From UMGS1532 sp045542355 (GTDB lineage: Bacteria; Bacillota; Clostridia; Oscillospirales; Acutalibacteraceae), in the NCBI GenBank assembly GCA_045542355.1, contig JAZQKX010000016.1:1-64000 (forward strand): DNA of 64,000 nt, written 5' to 3'. Under the pieces are notes generated by a model. It made no database searches and was not told where the DNA came from. It worked only from the letters and a program-made list of their open reading frames with translations. A program made the translations under genes and the position numbers. Each line of letters starts with the position of its first letter. Within the stretch, counting starts at the first letter, position 1. Of this stretch, positions 49,837 through 58,898 are shown in pieces.

Positions 49837-51354
49837 TCAGGATTTGTTTTCCGCAATCTTGCCCTCAATTTTAGTGCCGTCGCTGAGAGCGGCGGTAAAG
49901 GTCAAGCCCTCGTAATCGTAGGTGTATAAGGTTTCGGTGAGGGTGCCGTCGAAATCGGTTTCTACCTTTGTCAACACCATACCCTTTTCGTCGTAGGTAT
50001 AGGCGGCGGCATATTTATCCTCGCCAAGGGTGGTGGTGAGCTTTGTCACGCGACCCTCGGCGTCGTAAGAATAGGTGTATTTCCCCGAGTTCACGCCCTT
50101 GAACTTGGCGCTTGTCAGCCTACCGTCCTGGTCGTATTTATAGGTCCATTTATATTTCACGGTTTCGTCGGCTTCGTCGCCGTATTTCAGCTTTGTGGGA
50201 TTGCCAAGGCTATCGTACCATGCGACCTCGCAGACATTACCCTCGCCGTCGGTGGTGATGCGCTTTGTTCCTTTTTTATTCCACTTATATTTCAAATCTT
50301 CAACAAACATCTGGGTAGCGGTCTGCTGTCTTGTGAGTCTGCCTTCTTTATAGGTATAGACGCATTCACGAATTTTATCCCCAGAAGCGTCGTAAAAGGT
50401 TTCGTGGGTTATGTTATATAAGGGTGCAACGGGCAAGATCTCCTCTTTTTCGGGAGCCGAGCTCATCCCCGCCAACAAGGACTCCGAATCGGCGGAAATA
50501 GAGGCAACTTCGCTTGTATCATCCACTGCAGCGAAAACAGATTCGACCGAGCTTGAACTAAAGGAGTTATCACCTTTTAGGTGAGCACCGAAAAAACTGT
50601 TTGCCATAAAAACCCCCACACCCGACACAAGCAGTATGCAAACAGCAACTATAAGGGCTTTTTTTCCGCCCGACCCATGCTTAACTGGTGCTTCATCGGT
50701 TTGTTCGGAAGCTGTTGTCAATTTGGTGCCCGACAGTATTTCATCCAGATTAATATTTGGTGTGGGGCAGGTTGTAGCTGAAACGTCCAGCAAAGCGCTT
50801 ATATCTATTTTGGTGGTTGTAACCCGCTTGTCGTTAAACTCCTTTGTCAGCAACGCAAATTCAGCCGCCGCCATACGCATAAGTTCTTTTACCCGAATCA
50901 CAGGCACCGCCATGACTGTTGAAATTTGGGACACCGTCATGCCGTTGTAGTAATAACAAACAGCGGCGAAACGCTGGGGTAAAGGCATACGGCTTATACA
51001 GTTTTCTACATGCTTTGCCGTGGCAGTAACATTAAGGTTTCGGTTGTGGTAAACAGTAAGCTTGTCCACATTCGGTCTTGGTGGGTTTTTAAGAAACACC
51101 CCCGCGTCCTGTTTTCTAAGATATGAGGAGCAGGCAACGGCAATTACATTCTTCATCCAAGGTAGAAGGCTTCCTTCATCTGGGATTTTTTCGGGATTGT
51201 GGGAAACCTTTTTATATGCATCTGCACACACATTCCGAGCTGTTTCTCCGTCGCTCAAAATCAGTCTGCATACATAAAATGTTATAGGCAACGAATCATA
51301 GAAAAACTCGGCTTCAACCCTTTCTTTTCCCTGAGGTTTTTGGGAAACCGCCAT
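49837..51354 (-). CDS. Membrane-anchored sigma-70-like protein with YD-repeat-like ectodomain
   Basis: 505 residues with the same plan as the protein at 17.1-18.8 kb but different sensor. Residues 16-85 resemble ECF sigma region 2 (SLPITFYVCRLILSDGETARNVCADAY; LLPWMKNVIAVACSSYLRK), residues 115-172 region 4 with helix-turn-helix (MTVSQISTVMAVPVIRVKELMR). A linker leads to one membrane helix at about 232-255. Outside, a Ser-rich stalk (263-300) precedes residues 312-485 with repeats of the YD/RHS type (YTYKEGRLTRQ, YKYDQDGRLTSAKF, YSYDAEGRVTKL, YTYDEKGMVLTKV). The frame opens at 51423, but ATG at 51354 has AAGGAGG. Region 2 is divergent, so promoter recognition is uncertain; a membrane-bound DNA-binding regulator is the alternative. 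Confidence 0.8.
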   Translation of the reverse strand: MAVSQKPQGKERVEAEFFYDSLPITFYVCRLILSDGETARNVCADAYKKVSHNPEKIPDEGSLLPWMKNVIAVACSSYLRKQDAGVFLKNPPRPNVDKLTVYHNRNLNVTATAKHVENCISRMPLPQRFAAVCYYYNGMTVSQISTVMAVPVIRVKELMRMAAAEFALLTKEFNDKRVTTTKIDISALLDVSATTCPTPNINLDEILSGTKLTTASEQTDEAPVKHGSGGKKALIVAVCILLVSGVGVFMANSFFGAHLKGDNSFSSSSVESVFAAVDDTSEVASISADSESLLAGMSSAPEKEEILPVAPLYNITHETFYDASGDKIRECVYTYKEGRLTRQQTATQMFVEDLKYKWNKKGTKRITTDGEGNVCEVAWYDSLGNPTKLKYGDEADETVKYKWTYKYDQDGRLTSAKFKGVNSGKYTYSYDAEGRVTKLTTTLGEDKYAAAYTYDEKGMVLTKVETDFDGTLTETLYTYDYEGLTFTAALSDGTKIEGKIAENKS

Positions 51355-51388
51355 TTGCGCTCCTCCTTCCTTAAAAGCTACATTTATT

Positions 51389-51417
51389 ATTATATAGAAA
51401 ACCTTTCTACATATCAA
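51389..51417 (-). promoter_or_regulatory. SigA-type promoter with internal dyad, second membrane sigma-like gene
   Basis: TTGATA (51417-51412) and TATAAT (51394-51389), 17 bp apart. The spacer contains the perfect dyad TAGAAA-GGT-TTTCTA (51409-51395), which looks like an operator for a dimeric regulator. Confidence 0.75.
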
Positions 51418-51494
51418 CAGCAAAAAGCAAATGTTACAAAATCGTAATTAAAAATTTGTATATTATGTCGAAATGAATTGCTATATAAACAAAG

Positions 51495-51546
51495 CACACC
51501 CTTTGCCAAGACTTCGTAAGGAAGTTGCCGCAAGGGTGTGTTTTTT
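51495..51546. terminator. Terminator hairpin after the 385-residue protein gene
   Basis: CACACCCTT (51495-51503) pairs with AAGGGTGTG (51532-51540); inside, GACTTC pairs with GAAGTT around GTAAG. The plus side has T6. The inner part GCCAAGACTTCGTAAGG (51505-51521) matches 16 of 17 bases at 21504-21520. Confidence 0.8.
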
Positions 51547-51550
51547 AAAA

Positions 51551-52708
51551 TTATTCGTTTACATCATTTATGTAGAGATTTTCGGGCTCCACATCCGCCG
51601 ACGTAACATAAGCGGTATGCTCTACCAAGCGTTCCTCCTCATTTTGCTCTGAGGTGGGTCGAAGACGTTTGATAAAGCCCTTAATATTCCACTCCTTGTA
51701 TTTCTTAAATGGATTTCCTATAAACATGAACACAAAGATAAGAACTGCAAGTATTATAGAAACCACCGACAGGGTAACATATCCTCTGTTTGAGGGTTCT
51801 TTCATAAAATACTTATCTAGTGTGCCATCGGCTTTCTTGGTGAAATATATAGGGAGTCTCCTGTTGTTTTTCAGATCGTAGCCCTTTAAAGTTATAGAAT
51901 AGGCATAATTTCCAACCTTGAACACGGCGGTGGTTGCTCCCGATTGCTTAACGCTTACCACAGCTTGGGTAGACTCCACGTTCTGAATTTTGGAGGTTTT
52001 TACAGCTGTTCCCACAAGTCCTGTGATGAACAATGCAATACAAACCGCGATTGCCCAAGCCATTGTAGCAAGGGTCTTTCCCTGCACCCTGAAACGGATT
52101 GAGAGAATCAATTCGGCGGCAACGGTTACAGCCTTATCCAGCTTATATTTCGCCAGACGTTCCCGCAATGCATCTACATTAACAGTGATTATCGGGTCTT
52201 TCTTGGATTTTTTCTCTCTTGAAGACTCTTTCGTCATAGGCTTTCTGGTGCTTTTTATAGCTGTGCGCCGGGGGGTTGGGGATTCCGCCGAATGTTTCTT
52301 GCTATGCTCTAAAGCTACAAGCGCCGCGGCGATAACCATAATTGCCTGACCGCTATTTTCGGTAGAAAGGGTAATTTCGGTGCCGTTGATGCCGATTTCT
52401 GCAATCGGCTCTCCGCTATGGAGCAAACGATACACTTCTTCACTCTTTGCGATTTCCCAACCCTCGCCCTGCATTCTGAAAATGCAATCGGTGTCGGGTT
52501 TGAACACACCTAAAGGGGTATCGAAAGCCGAAATCAGGAAGCCCTCGTCGGTCTCCTCGATTCCAACCAAACAGCTAAGGCCTAAATCATCATAAACACC
52601 GCCCGAAAGACGGGGATTGTGGTATGCCTTGACTATGTATTGCGTTTCCCGTTGGCTGTCCAGCACATAGCACTGGCCCTCTCGCTTACAGTTAAAAGTT
52701 AAAACCAT
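51551..52708 (-). CDS. Unknown two-helix membrane protein at the end of the translation-factor operon
   Basis: 385 residues, not recognised. Residues 1-135 form a beta-rich soluble domain loosely like the tubby/LURP-one fold (YIVKAYHNPRLSGGVYDDLG; GWEIAKSEEVYRLLHSGEPIAEI), though this is weak. A basic linker follows (KSTRKPMTKESSREKKSKK). Membrane helices at about 213-235 and 311-331 flank an extracellular segment of about 75 residues, and the C-terminus is acidic and cytoplasmic. Its ATG overlaps the end of ribF by 10 bp with AAGGGGAATTACAG upstream, so it is translated with the operon. Lipid or membrane-related sensing would fit, but no function can be assigned. Confidence 0.7.
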   Translation of the reverse strand: MVLTFNCKREGQCYVLDSQRETQYIVKAYHNPRLSGGVYDDLGLSCLVGIEETDEGFLISAFDTPLGVFKPDTDCIFRMQGEGWEIAKSEEVYRLLHSGEPIAEIGINGTEITLSTENSGQAIMVIAAALVALEHSKKHSAESPTPRRTAIKSTRKPMTKESSREKKSKKDPIITVNVDALRERLAKYKLDKAVTVAAELILSIRFRVQGKTLATMAWAIAVCIALFITGLVGTAVKTSKIQNVESTQAVVSVKQSGATTAVFKVGNYAYSITLKGYDLKNNRRLPIYFTKKADGTLDKYFMKEPSNRGYVTLSVVSIILAVLIFVFMFIGNPFKKYKEWNIKGFIKRLRPTSEQNEEERLVEHTAYVTSADVEPENLYINDVNE

Positions 52709-53577
52709 CTGTAATTCCCCTTCGTGATAGTTTTGCGGTCATGTTCGATGGCCGCCGTCAGTTCATTTATATCCTTAAATTTCCGTTCCTCCCGCACAAA
52801 TCCCAGTAAATGCACTGCTATTTCCTTACCGTAGAGATTTCCGTTAAAGTTCAGAATATGAGTCTCGGAAATGGGGTCGGGCAGGGGAAATGTGGGATGA
52901 ACGCCGATGTTGGTTATTCCTAAATATTTTTTACCATCAATTTTAACCGACGTGGCGTATACACCGAATTTCGGCACAACAAAGCCCTCGGGCAGAGGCT
53001 GGTTTATTGTTGGGAAACCCATAACTCTTCCCCGATGGGCGCCGTCTATAACCTTGGATCTGAACTCCAGAGCTTTGCCCAGCAGTCGGTTGGCTCTAGA
53101 TAGTTCTCCCTTTGCAATGAGATTTCTGATTAGGGTGGAGCTTACCACCTCTCCGCTGTCGGTTATAGCTTTGGCAACCGTGAGCTTCATGTTATACTCT
53201 TTGCAATAGTCCTCTAAAAGCTTCACATCCCCCGCGGCATTTTTGCCGAAACGGTAGTTAAAACCGCAGGAAAGGGTAGCGGCGGAATATTCCAGTCTCA
53301 ACATATCGAGAAAGTCCCTAGGGGACATATCTCTACAGCTTTTGAACTCTAAAAAATCCACCCTTTTGAAGCCTAATTCATATAGCTTTTCTCGCTTCAC
53401 TTCGGGTTGCATAAGCAGTCCGCTGTGGTGCTTATAATATGCGGTAGGGGTGCCGAAAGCAAGGCAGACAGGCTCCTCGGCGCTGTTCTGCAGCACAGCA
53501 TTAAGCACACTTTTGTGTCCCTCATGGATACCGTCGAAGGTACCCAGCGCTATTCCGCTCTTTGTCACCCGCTTCAC
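52699..53577 (-). CDS. ribF: Bifunctional riboflavin kinase / FAD synthetase
   Basis: Makes FMN and then FAD from riboflavin and ATP. The 292-residue protein has an N-terminal nucleotidyltransferase domain (GTFDGIHEGHKSVL; later SSTLIRNLIAKGE, the ISSTxIR motif) and a C-terminal riboflavin kinase domain (RGRVMGFPTINQPLPEG; PKFGVYAT; ISETHILNF). The start is GTG at 53577, one nt after truB, or GTG at 53568 with a better placed GAGGTG. Its position after truB matches the standard Firmicutes order. Confidence 0.94.
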   Translation of the reverse strand: MKRVTKSGIALGTFDGIHEGHKSVLNAVLQNSAEEPVCLAFGTPTAYYKHHSGLLMQPEVKREKLYELGFKRVDFLEFKSCRDMSPRDFLDMLRLEYSAATLSCGFNYRFGKNAAGDVKLLEDYCKEYNMKLTVAKAITDSGEVVSSTLIRNLIAKGELSRANRLLGKALEFRSKVIDGAHRGRVMGFPTINQPLPEGFVVPKFGVYATSVKIDGKKYLGITNIGVHPTFPLPDPISETHILNFNGNLYGKEIAVHLLGFVREERKFKDINELTAAIEHDRKTITKGNYRWF

Positions 53578-53578
53578 C

Positions 53579-54457
53579 TCATTCCTCGATTATACAAGCT
53601 ATATCTATCTGATTTTTTTCTAAATCTACTTTTCCTATCCCTAAAAATCTATCGCCATGCTTTACCCGCAGAAGCTCCTGATTTTTTGGGTTTTCAATAT
53701 TTTTAATTCGGGCAATATCAAGCTGACCGCCGTTCAAGAATCGGGTGGTCTGAGCCTCGCTTATGTTTATTTCGCGAAAATGCTTTACACATTCTTCCGC
53801 GTCCCGAAGCTTTTCACTGCCCTCGTATATATCGTCGAGGGTAATGCAATCCTCAATCCGAAATCCCGAAACCTCGGTACGGCGGAGGGCTGTAAGGACA
53901 GCTCCCACACCTAAATATTCGCCTATATCCGAAGCTAAAGAACGAATATATGTACCCTTGGAGCAAAGCACATCGATTATAAAATCGGTGGAGCTTAGTC
54001 TCTCGATTAGGTTAAGCTCCTTAATATTTATCTGTCTGGGCTCACGCTTGACCTCAACTCCCTGCCTTGCCAAATCGTAAAGCCGAACACCGTCTTTTTT
54101 AAGAGCAGAGTACATAGGCGGAAGCTGACTTTGTTCTCCTCGAAAATGCGCCAAGGCATTTTCCAAATCGGCATCACTTATGTTTACCGCCTTTTCTTCC
54201 AAAACCTCGCCTGTTATATCAAGGGTGTCGGTTTTAATTCCCAGCCGAACTCGAGCGGTATATCTTTTGTCGCTCTCCAGCATAAGGGAACTGAGCCTTG
54301 AGGCTCTGCCTGTAAGGAGGGGCAAAACTCCTGTCGCCATAGGGTCGAGAGTGCCTGTATGTCCCACCCTCTTTATGCCGAGTCTGCGCTTTACTTCGCT
54401 CACGGCACGGAAGGAGGTTATACCCTCGGGCTTATCAAGAAGTATTAAATAAGGCAT
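53579..54457 (-). CDS. truB: tRNA pseudouridine-55 synthase
   Basis: Makes the T-loop pseudouridine in all elongator tRNAs. The 292-residue protein has the catalytic Asp in GHTGTLDPMATGVL (near residue 38), LDKPEGITSF at the start, and SALKKDGVRLYDLARQG and CSKGTYIRSLASDIG. It overlaps the nrnA end by 13 bp. The C-terminal PUA-like tail is short. Confidence 0.96.
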   Translation of the reverse strand: MPYLILLDKPEGITSFRAVSEVKRRLGIKRVGHTGTLDPMATGVLPLLTGRASRLSSLMLESDKRYTARVRLGIKTDTLDITGEVLEEKAVNISDADLENALAHFRGEQSQLPPMYSALKKDGVRLYDLARQGVEVKREPRQINIKELNLIERLSSTDFIIDVLCSKGTYIRSLASDIGEYLGVGAVLTALRRTEVSGFRIEDCITLDDIYEGSEKLRDAEECVKHFREINISEAQTTRFLNGGQLDIARIKNIENPKNQELLRVKHGDRFLGIGKVDLEKNQIDIACIIEE

Positions 54458-55425
54458 CCGTTTTCCTCCAGAGCGTCCTTAACCACCGCTGTGAGTTGTT
54501 CCTTGATTTCATGAATTTGGCAATCGAATTCGCATCCAGCCGCTCTTGGATGACCGCCGCCACCAAAATGGGCGCATATAGCGGTGGCATCTATGGGAGC
54601 ATTGGTACGTAGTGAGATTTTATATTTTCCGTCTATCTTTTCTCTTATGGTGATGCCCACCATAACCCCCTCAATCATTCGGGAGAGAGTATTGATGCCG
54701 TCTAAATCTCCCTCGTCACAGCCTGTTTCGTTTATCATATCACGGGTGACGGTGATGATTGCAACTCTACCGCCAAAATAGTATTCCACGCCGTCCATAG
54801 CCATACCCTCTATTTTAACTCGGGCACGGCTTTTGGTGTCAAACATGATTCTGTTTATTTCGGCATACTCCACACCCATGCCCATCAGCTCTGCGGCAAT
54901 CAGGTGGGTTTCAACTGTCGTGTTGGAATATTTGAAACAGCCGTTATCGGTGACTATACCTGTATAAAGTCCGTCTATTGCATGTTTATTAAAGCCTACC
55001 CCCAGCTCCTTGATAACTTTATAGATTATCTCGCAGTTGGCAGAGGCATTAGCATCCAAGAGCAGATTTCGGGCATATTTTAAATTTGAAATATGGTGGT
55101 CTATGCAAAGGTCTACTCTGTTGCCGTATTCGGCTTCATAGCGTCCCAACAGCTTAGGACTTGCCACATCCACAGCCACCACGGTTTGCTCTTGGAATTC
55201 ATCCTCTTTTAAGGAGTTGCTGATATAGGTAAACTTTGCGGGGATGGGGTCAGAGCAAAGCACCCTTACCTTTTTACCCATCCGCTTTAAGGTATATGCC
55301 AGTGCATATCCAGAACCTATGGTATCTCCGTCGGGCTGAGCGTGTAGCAAAATTGTGTAGTTATCGTGGGAACGAATAAAGTCACATACTTCGCCCACTT
55401 GGAGCAAATTAACCCTCTTCTCCAT
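54445..55425 (-). CDS. nrnA: DHH/DHHA1 phosphoesterase (NrnA-type oligoribonuclease/pAp phosphatase)
   Basis: Degrades very short RNAs and pAp or cyclic dinucleotide breakdown products. About 326 residues: DHH domain with the metal motif HAQPDGDTIGSG, VAVDVASPKLLG and DHHISN, then DHHA1 with GGGGHPRAAGCEF. The frame runs to 55506 within rbfA; ATG at 55425 lies 9 nt after GAGG and overlaps rbfA by 17 bp. TTG at 55410 is another option. Located between rbfA and truB as in many Firmicutes. Confidence 0.92.
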   Translation of the reverse strand: MEKRVNLLQVGEVCDFIRSHDNYTILLHAQPDGDTIGSGYALAYTLKRMGKKVRVLCSDPIPAKFTYISNSLKEDEFQEQTVVAVDVASPKLLGRYEAEYGNRVDLCIDHHISNLKYARNLLLDANASANCEIIYKVIKELGVGFNKHAIDGLYTGIVTDNGCFKYSNTTVETHLIAAELMGMGVEYAEINRIMFDTKSRARVKIEGMAMDGVEYYFGGRVAIITVTRDMINETGCDEGDLDGINTLSRMIEGVMVGITIREKIDGKYKISLRTNAPIDATAICAHFGGGGHPRAAGCEFDCQIHEIKEQLTAVVKDALEENGCLI

Positions 55426-55783
55426 CCTCTGATACCTCATCACCGTAGGTGAAAGACTCGATAATACCCGCGATATTTGCGCTGTAGGCAATGGAATCGT
55501 CGGCAACGAATCTCAACTCAGGTGTCTTTCTCAATTTAAGGCGGGTGCCCAACTCTCGGCGGATATATCCCGCGGCACTGCGAAGACCTTTCACGGTATC
55601 CGCGGTGGCGGTATCCCCCTCTATTGTGCTGACATATACCTTTGCATAGGAGAGGTCACCGCTTACGTCAACCTTAACGATATTGGTAAGCGATGAAACC
55701 CTCGGGTCTTTTACGGTGCGGATTATATTTGCCAGCTCTCGATGAACGTCGGAAGTTATTCTTCCCATTTTAAATCCTGCCAT
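55409..55783 (-). CDS. rbfA: 30S ribosome-binding factor A
   Basis: Assists late maturation of the small ribosomal subunit, binding near the 16S 5' helix. 124 residues with MGRITSDVHRELANIIRTVKDPRV, LSYAKVYVST and LKLRKTPELRFVADDS, all standard. TTAGGAG precedes the ATG; it follows infB by 15 bp. Confidence 0.95.
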   Translation of the reverse strand: MAGFKMGRITSDVHRELANIIRTVKDPRVSSLTNIVKVDVSGDLSYAKVYVSTIEGDTATADTVKGLRSAAGYIRRELGTRLKLRKTPELRFVADDSIAYSANIAGIIESFTYGDEVSEDGEEG

Positions 55784-55798
55784 ATATTTCTCCTAAAC

Positions 55799-58294
55799 TT
55801 AATCTCTATATTCCTCCATGATGAAGGCTTCTAAGATGTCTCCGTCCTTAATATCTTGGAACTTTTCGAGACCAACGCCACATTCATAGCCCTGAGCTAC
55901 TTCCTTAACGTCGTCCTTAAAACGGCGGAGGGAGTCTATCTTATCCTCGGCAACAACTATGCCGTCGCGAACAACACGGATTTGGCAGGAGCGGTTTACC
56001 TTACCGTCGGTTACATAAGAACCTGCAATGGTACCCACTCCCGAAATCTTATAGGTCTGTCGGACTTCGATGGTACCCATGATAACCTCGCGGAACTTAG
56101 GAGCCAACATACCCTTCATAGCGGCTTCAATTTCCTCAATGCAATCGTAAATAACTCTGTAGAGACGGATTTCTGTGCCGTCCTTTTCGGCGGTATCCTT
56201 GGCAACGGGGTCGGGACGAACATTAAAGCCAACGATGATAGCGTTGGATGTACCAGCCAACATAACGTCGGACTCATTAACAGCGCCAACACCACCGTGG
56301 ATAACACGAACGCGAACCTCCTCGTTAGAAAGTTCCTCCAAGCTTTGACGAACAGCCTCAACTGAGCCCTGAACGTCTGCCTTAACGATGATGTTAAGGT
56401 CTTTTACATCGCCTGAATCAAGCTGTGAGAACAGATTATCAAGGGTAATCTTCTGGGCGGAATTCCACTCATCCTCTTTAATCTTGTGCTTTCTCTGCTC
56501 AACCAACTGACGGGCAAGTCTTTCGTCAGATACAGCGTCAAAGGAGTCACCTGCAGAGGGTACCTCGGCAAGGCCTGTAATCTCAACAGGCACAGAGGGA
56601 CCTGCAGTCTTTAATTCCTGACCCTTTTCGTTTTGCATTACACGAACTCTACCAACCGCTGTACCTGCAACAATGATGTCGCCTGAATTAAGAGTACCGT
56701 TCTGCACAAGAATTGTGGCAACAGGGCCACGACCCTTGTCGAGACGAGCCTCAACAACAACACCCTTGGCACGGCGGTCGGGGTTGGCTTTAAGCTCAAG
56801 CATATCTGCAACAAGTATGATGTTTTCCAGAAGATCGTCGATACCTTCGCCTGTCTTTGCGGAAACGGGTACGCAGATGATGTCACCGCCCCATTCCTCG
56901 GGAACGAGACCGTGCTCGGTTAACTGCTGCTTGATACGGTCGGGATTAGCCTCAGGCTTATCCATCTTGTTCATAGCAACGATAATCTGCACCTCTGCGG
57001 CACGGGCGTGGTTGATAGCCTCAATGGTCTGGGGCATGATACCGTCGTCGGCGGCAACAACCAACACCGCGATATCGGTACACTGGGCGCCACGAAGACG
57101 CATGGAAGTAAATGCGGCGTGTCCTGGGGTGTCGAGGAATGTGATATCTCTCTCGGCTTTACGAACGCGATATGCGCCTATGTGCTGGGTAATACCACCC
57201 GCCTCGGTGTCGGTAACGGCGGTGTCGCGGATGGCGTCGAGAATGGAGGTCTTACCATGGTCAACGTGACCCATAACAACAACGATGGGGTCGCGAGGCT
57301 TCAGATCCTCTGCCTTATCCTCGGTTTCGTCCATGATACGCTCTTCGATTGTAACGGTTACCTGCTTGAGCACCTTACAGCCCATTTCGGTTGCAATAAG
57401 CTCTGCAGTATCGAAGTCGATGGTATCGTTGATAGAAGACATAATTCCCAGTTTGAGAAGAGTCTTTATAACCTCAGCTGCAGGTTTCTTCATAGCAACT
57501 GCCAAATCACGAATGATAACCTCCTCACCGATGGTAACGGTAACAGGAGTCTTCTTGATTTTTTCCAGCTGGAGACGGCGGAGCTTATCTGCTTCGCTCT
57601 CCCTCTTTGCGCCCTTGGGACGGCTATAGTCCTTAGACTTCTGCTTTATCTTCTGTTTGCGCTGCATGTTGTCCTTAAAGGAGTTTGCAGGAGCAATGTT
57701 CTCGTACTTCTCGTTATATTTATCAATGTTAACATTAACAGTACGGGTGTCGATTTTACGAATTTCGGCAGGACCGCGGTTAGGAGCCTCACCGGGCTGC
57801 TTCTTCTCCTTAGCCTTAAAGGGATGGAGATTCTGCTGAGGCATTGGAACATCTTTTGATTTCTTCTCCTCGGTCTTTTTAGGCTCGGCTTTCTTTTCTG
57901 CCTTTTTGGGCTCGGCTTTCTTTGCAGTGTCCTTTTTAGGCTCTGCCTTTTTTGTTTCCTTTTCAGCCTTCTGAGCCGCGGCGGCAGCCTCTAAAAGCTG
58001 CTGAGCAATAAGCTCCTGAGCCGCCTTGCGGTCGTCGGTTTTCTTAACCTCTTTTTTGGGCTCCTCAGCTGTCTTTTGAGCCTTTTTCTTGGCGCCCTCG
58101 TCGAAATATGCCTTAAAACTTTTAACTGCAGTATCCTGTGTTAATTTGTCGAAAATGATGTCAAGGTCAGATTCCTCCAGCGCCGACATCTTTTTCTTTT
58201 CACCCTCTGTGTAGGTGTTTAAAATGTTCAGAATATCCTCGCTGGATTTTTCGAAATCCTTAGCTACCTCATGAACACGATATTTTATTGTCAT
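55799..58294 (-). CDS. infB: Translation initiation factor IF-2
   Basis: GTPase that brings initiator tRNA to the ribosome. The 831-residue protein has an IF2-N domain (1-55), a long Lys/Glu/Ala-rich linker (about 70-235), a second IF2-N domain, then the GTPase domain: VMGHVDHGKTS, DTPGHAAF and NKMDKP, followed by the beta-barrel and C-terminal domains. GGGGGAAAATTAAT precedes ATG, two bases after the ylxQ stop codon's start region. Central gene of the nusA operon. Confidence 0.98.
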   Translation of the reverse strand: MTIKYRVHEVAKDFEKSSEDILNILNTYTEGEKKKMSALEESDLDIIFDKLTQDTAVKSFKAYFDEGAKKKAQKTAEEPKKEVKKTDDRKAAQELIAQQLLEAAAAAQKAEKETKKAEPKKDTAKKAEPKKAEKKAEPKKTEEKKSKDVPMPQQNLHPFKAKEKKQPGEAPNRGPAEIRKIDTRTVNVNIDKYNEKYENIAPANSFKDNMQRKQKIKQKSKDYSRPKGAKRESEADKLRRLQLEKIKKTPVTVTIGEEVIIRDLAVAMKKPAAEVIKTLLKLGIMSSINDTIDFDTAELIATEMGCKVLKQVTVTIEERIMDETEDKAEDLKPRDPIVVVMGHVDHGKTSILDAIRDTAVTDTEAGGITQHIGAYRVRKAERDITFLDTPGHAAFTSMRLRGAQCTDIAVLVVAADDGIMPQTIEAINHARAAEVQIIVAMNKMDKPEANPDRIKQQLTEHGLVPEEWGGDIICVPVSAKTGEGIDDLLENIILVADMLELKANPDRRAKGVVVEARLDKGRGPVATILVQNGTLNSGDIIVAGTAVGRVRVMQNEKGQELKTAGPSVPVEITGLAEVPSAGDSFDAVSDERLARQLVEQRKHKIKEDEWNSAQKITLDNLFSQLDSGDVKDLNIIVKADVQGSVEAVRQSLEELSNEEVRVRVIHGGVGAVNESDVMLAGTSNAIIVGFNVRPDPVAKDTAEKDGTEIRLYRVIYDCIEEIEAAMKGMLAPKFREVIMGTIEVRQTYKISGVGTIAGSYVTDGKVNRSCQIRVVRDGIVVAEDKIDSLRRFKDDVKEVAQGYECGVGLEKFQDIKDGDILEAFIMEEYRD

Positions 58295-58295
58295 A

Positions 58296-58601
58296 TTAAT
58301 TTTCCCCCTGATATTTAATTGTTAGAGCCTCTGCGAAGCCTTGGTCGAGCACCGCAATAACACCTGTTTTGATGCCTATTGCCTGAGACAAGGTCGCCAT
58401 ATCGTATCTGGTGCGGACAACCTCTATTGGTTTGTCACCCACGACGAATCTCAGCTCTTTCTCGGTTTTCTGCGATAAATCCGAGGCTATATAAATAAGT
58501 ATGGCTTTATTGCGGCGGACCGCTTCGGCGGTATCGCTGGCGCCAATGCACATCCTACCCGCTTTTCTGCAGATGCCAAGCATTGATAAAAACTTATCCA
58601 T
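58296..58601 (-). CDS. ylxQ: L7Ae/L30e-family ribosomal-like protein YlxQ
   Basis: A 101-residue kink-turn RNA-binding-fold protein (FLSMLGICRKAGRMCIGASDTAEAVRR; ILIYIASDLS). It is the non-essential homologue usually encoded between ylxR and infB. Overlaps rnpM by 8 bp. Confidence 0.92.
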   Translation of the reverse strand: MDKFLSMLGICRKAGRMCIGASDTAEAVRRNKAILIYIASDLSQKTEKELRFVVGDKPIEVVRTRYDMATLSQAIGIKTGVIAVLDQGFAEALTIKYQGEN

Positions 58602-58866
58602 TACCCTCTATCTGCTCCTCCATACGGGAATATATCTCTTCGGGAATGTTCACCTGCAGAGTTCGGGAAATTCTCCCCGACTTGATTGCCTTTTTAAGGC
58701 ACTCGGCAGACCTGCATATATATGCCCCTCTGCCCGCAGCCTTACCCGTGAGGTCTAAGGAAACCTCGCCCTCGGGTGAGCGAACAACCCTTACAAGCTG
58801 ACGCTTTTCATACATTTCTCCACATCCGCAACACATGCGCATGGGAATTTTCTTTGGCTTTTGCAC
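58594..58866 (-). CDS. rnpM: YlxR/RnpM RNA-binding protein
   Basis: A 90-residue member of the YlxR family, reported to bind RNase P RNA and modulate its activity. MRMCCGCGEM-x-x-KRQLVRVVR and the signature GRGAYICRSAECL are present. GTG start preceded by GGAGTAAAACC. Between nusA and ylxQ, the standard place. Confidence 0.94.
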   Translation of the reverse strand: MQKPKKIPMRMCCGCGEMYEKRQLVRVVRSPEGEVSLDLTGKAAGRGAYICRSAECLKKAIKSGRISRTLQVNIPEEIYSRMEEQIEGNG

Positions 58867-58898
58867 GGTTTTACTCCTTCCCCGAAATTCGGATTGTT

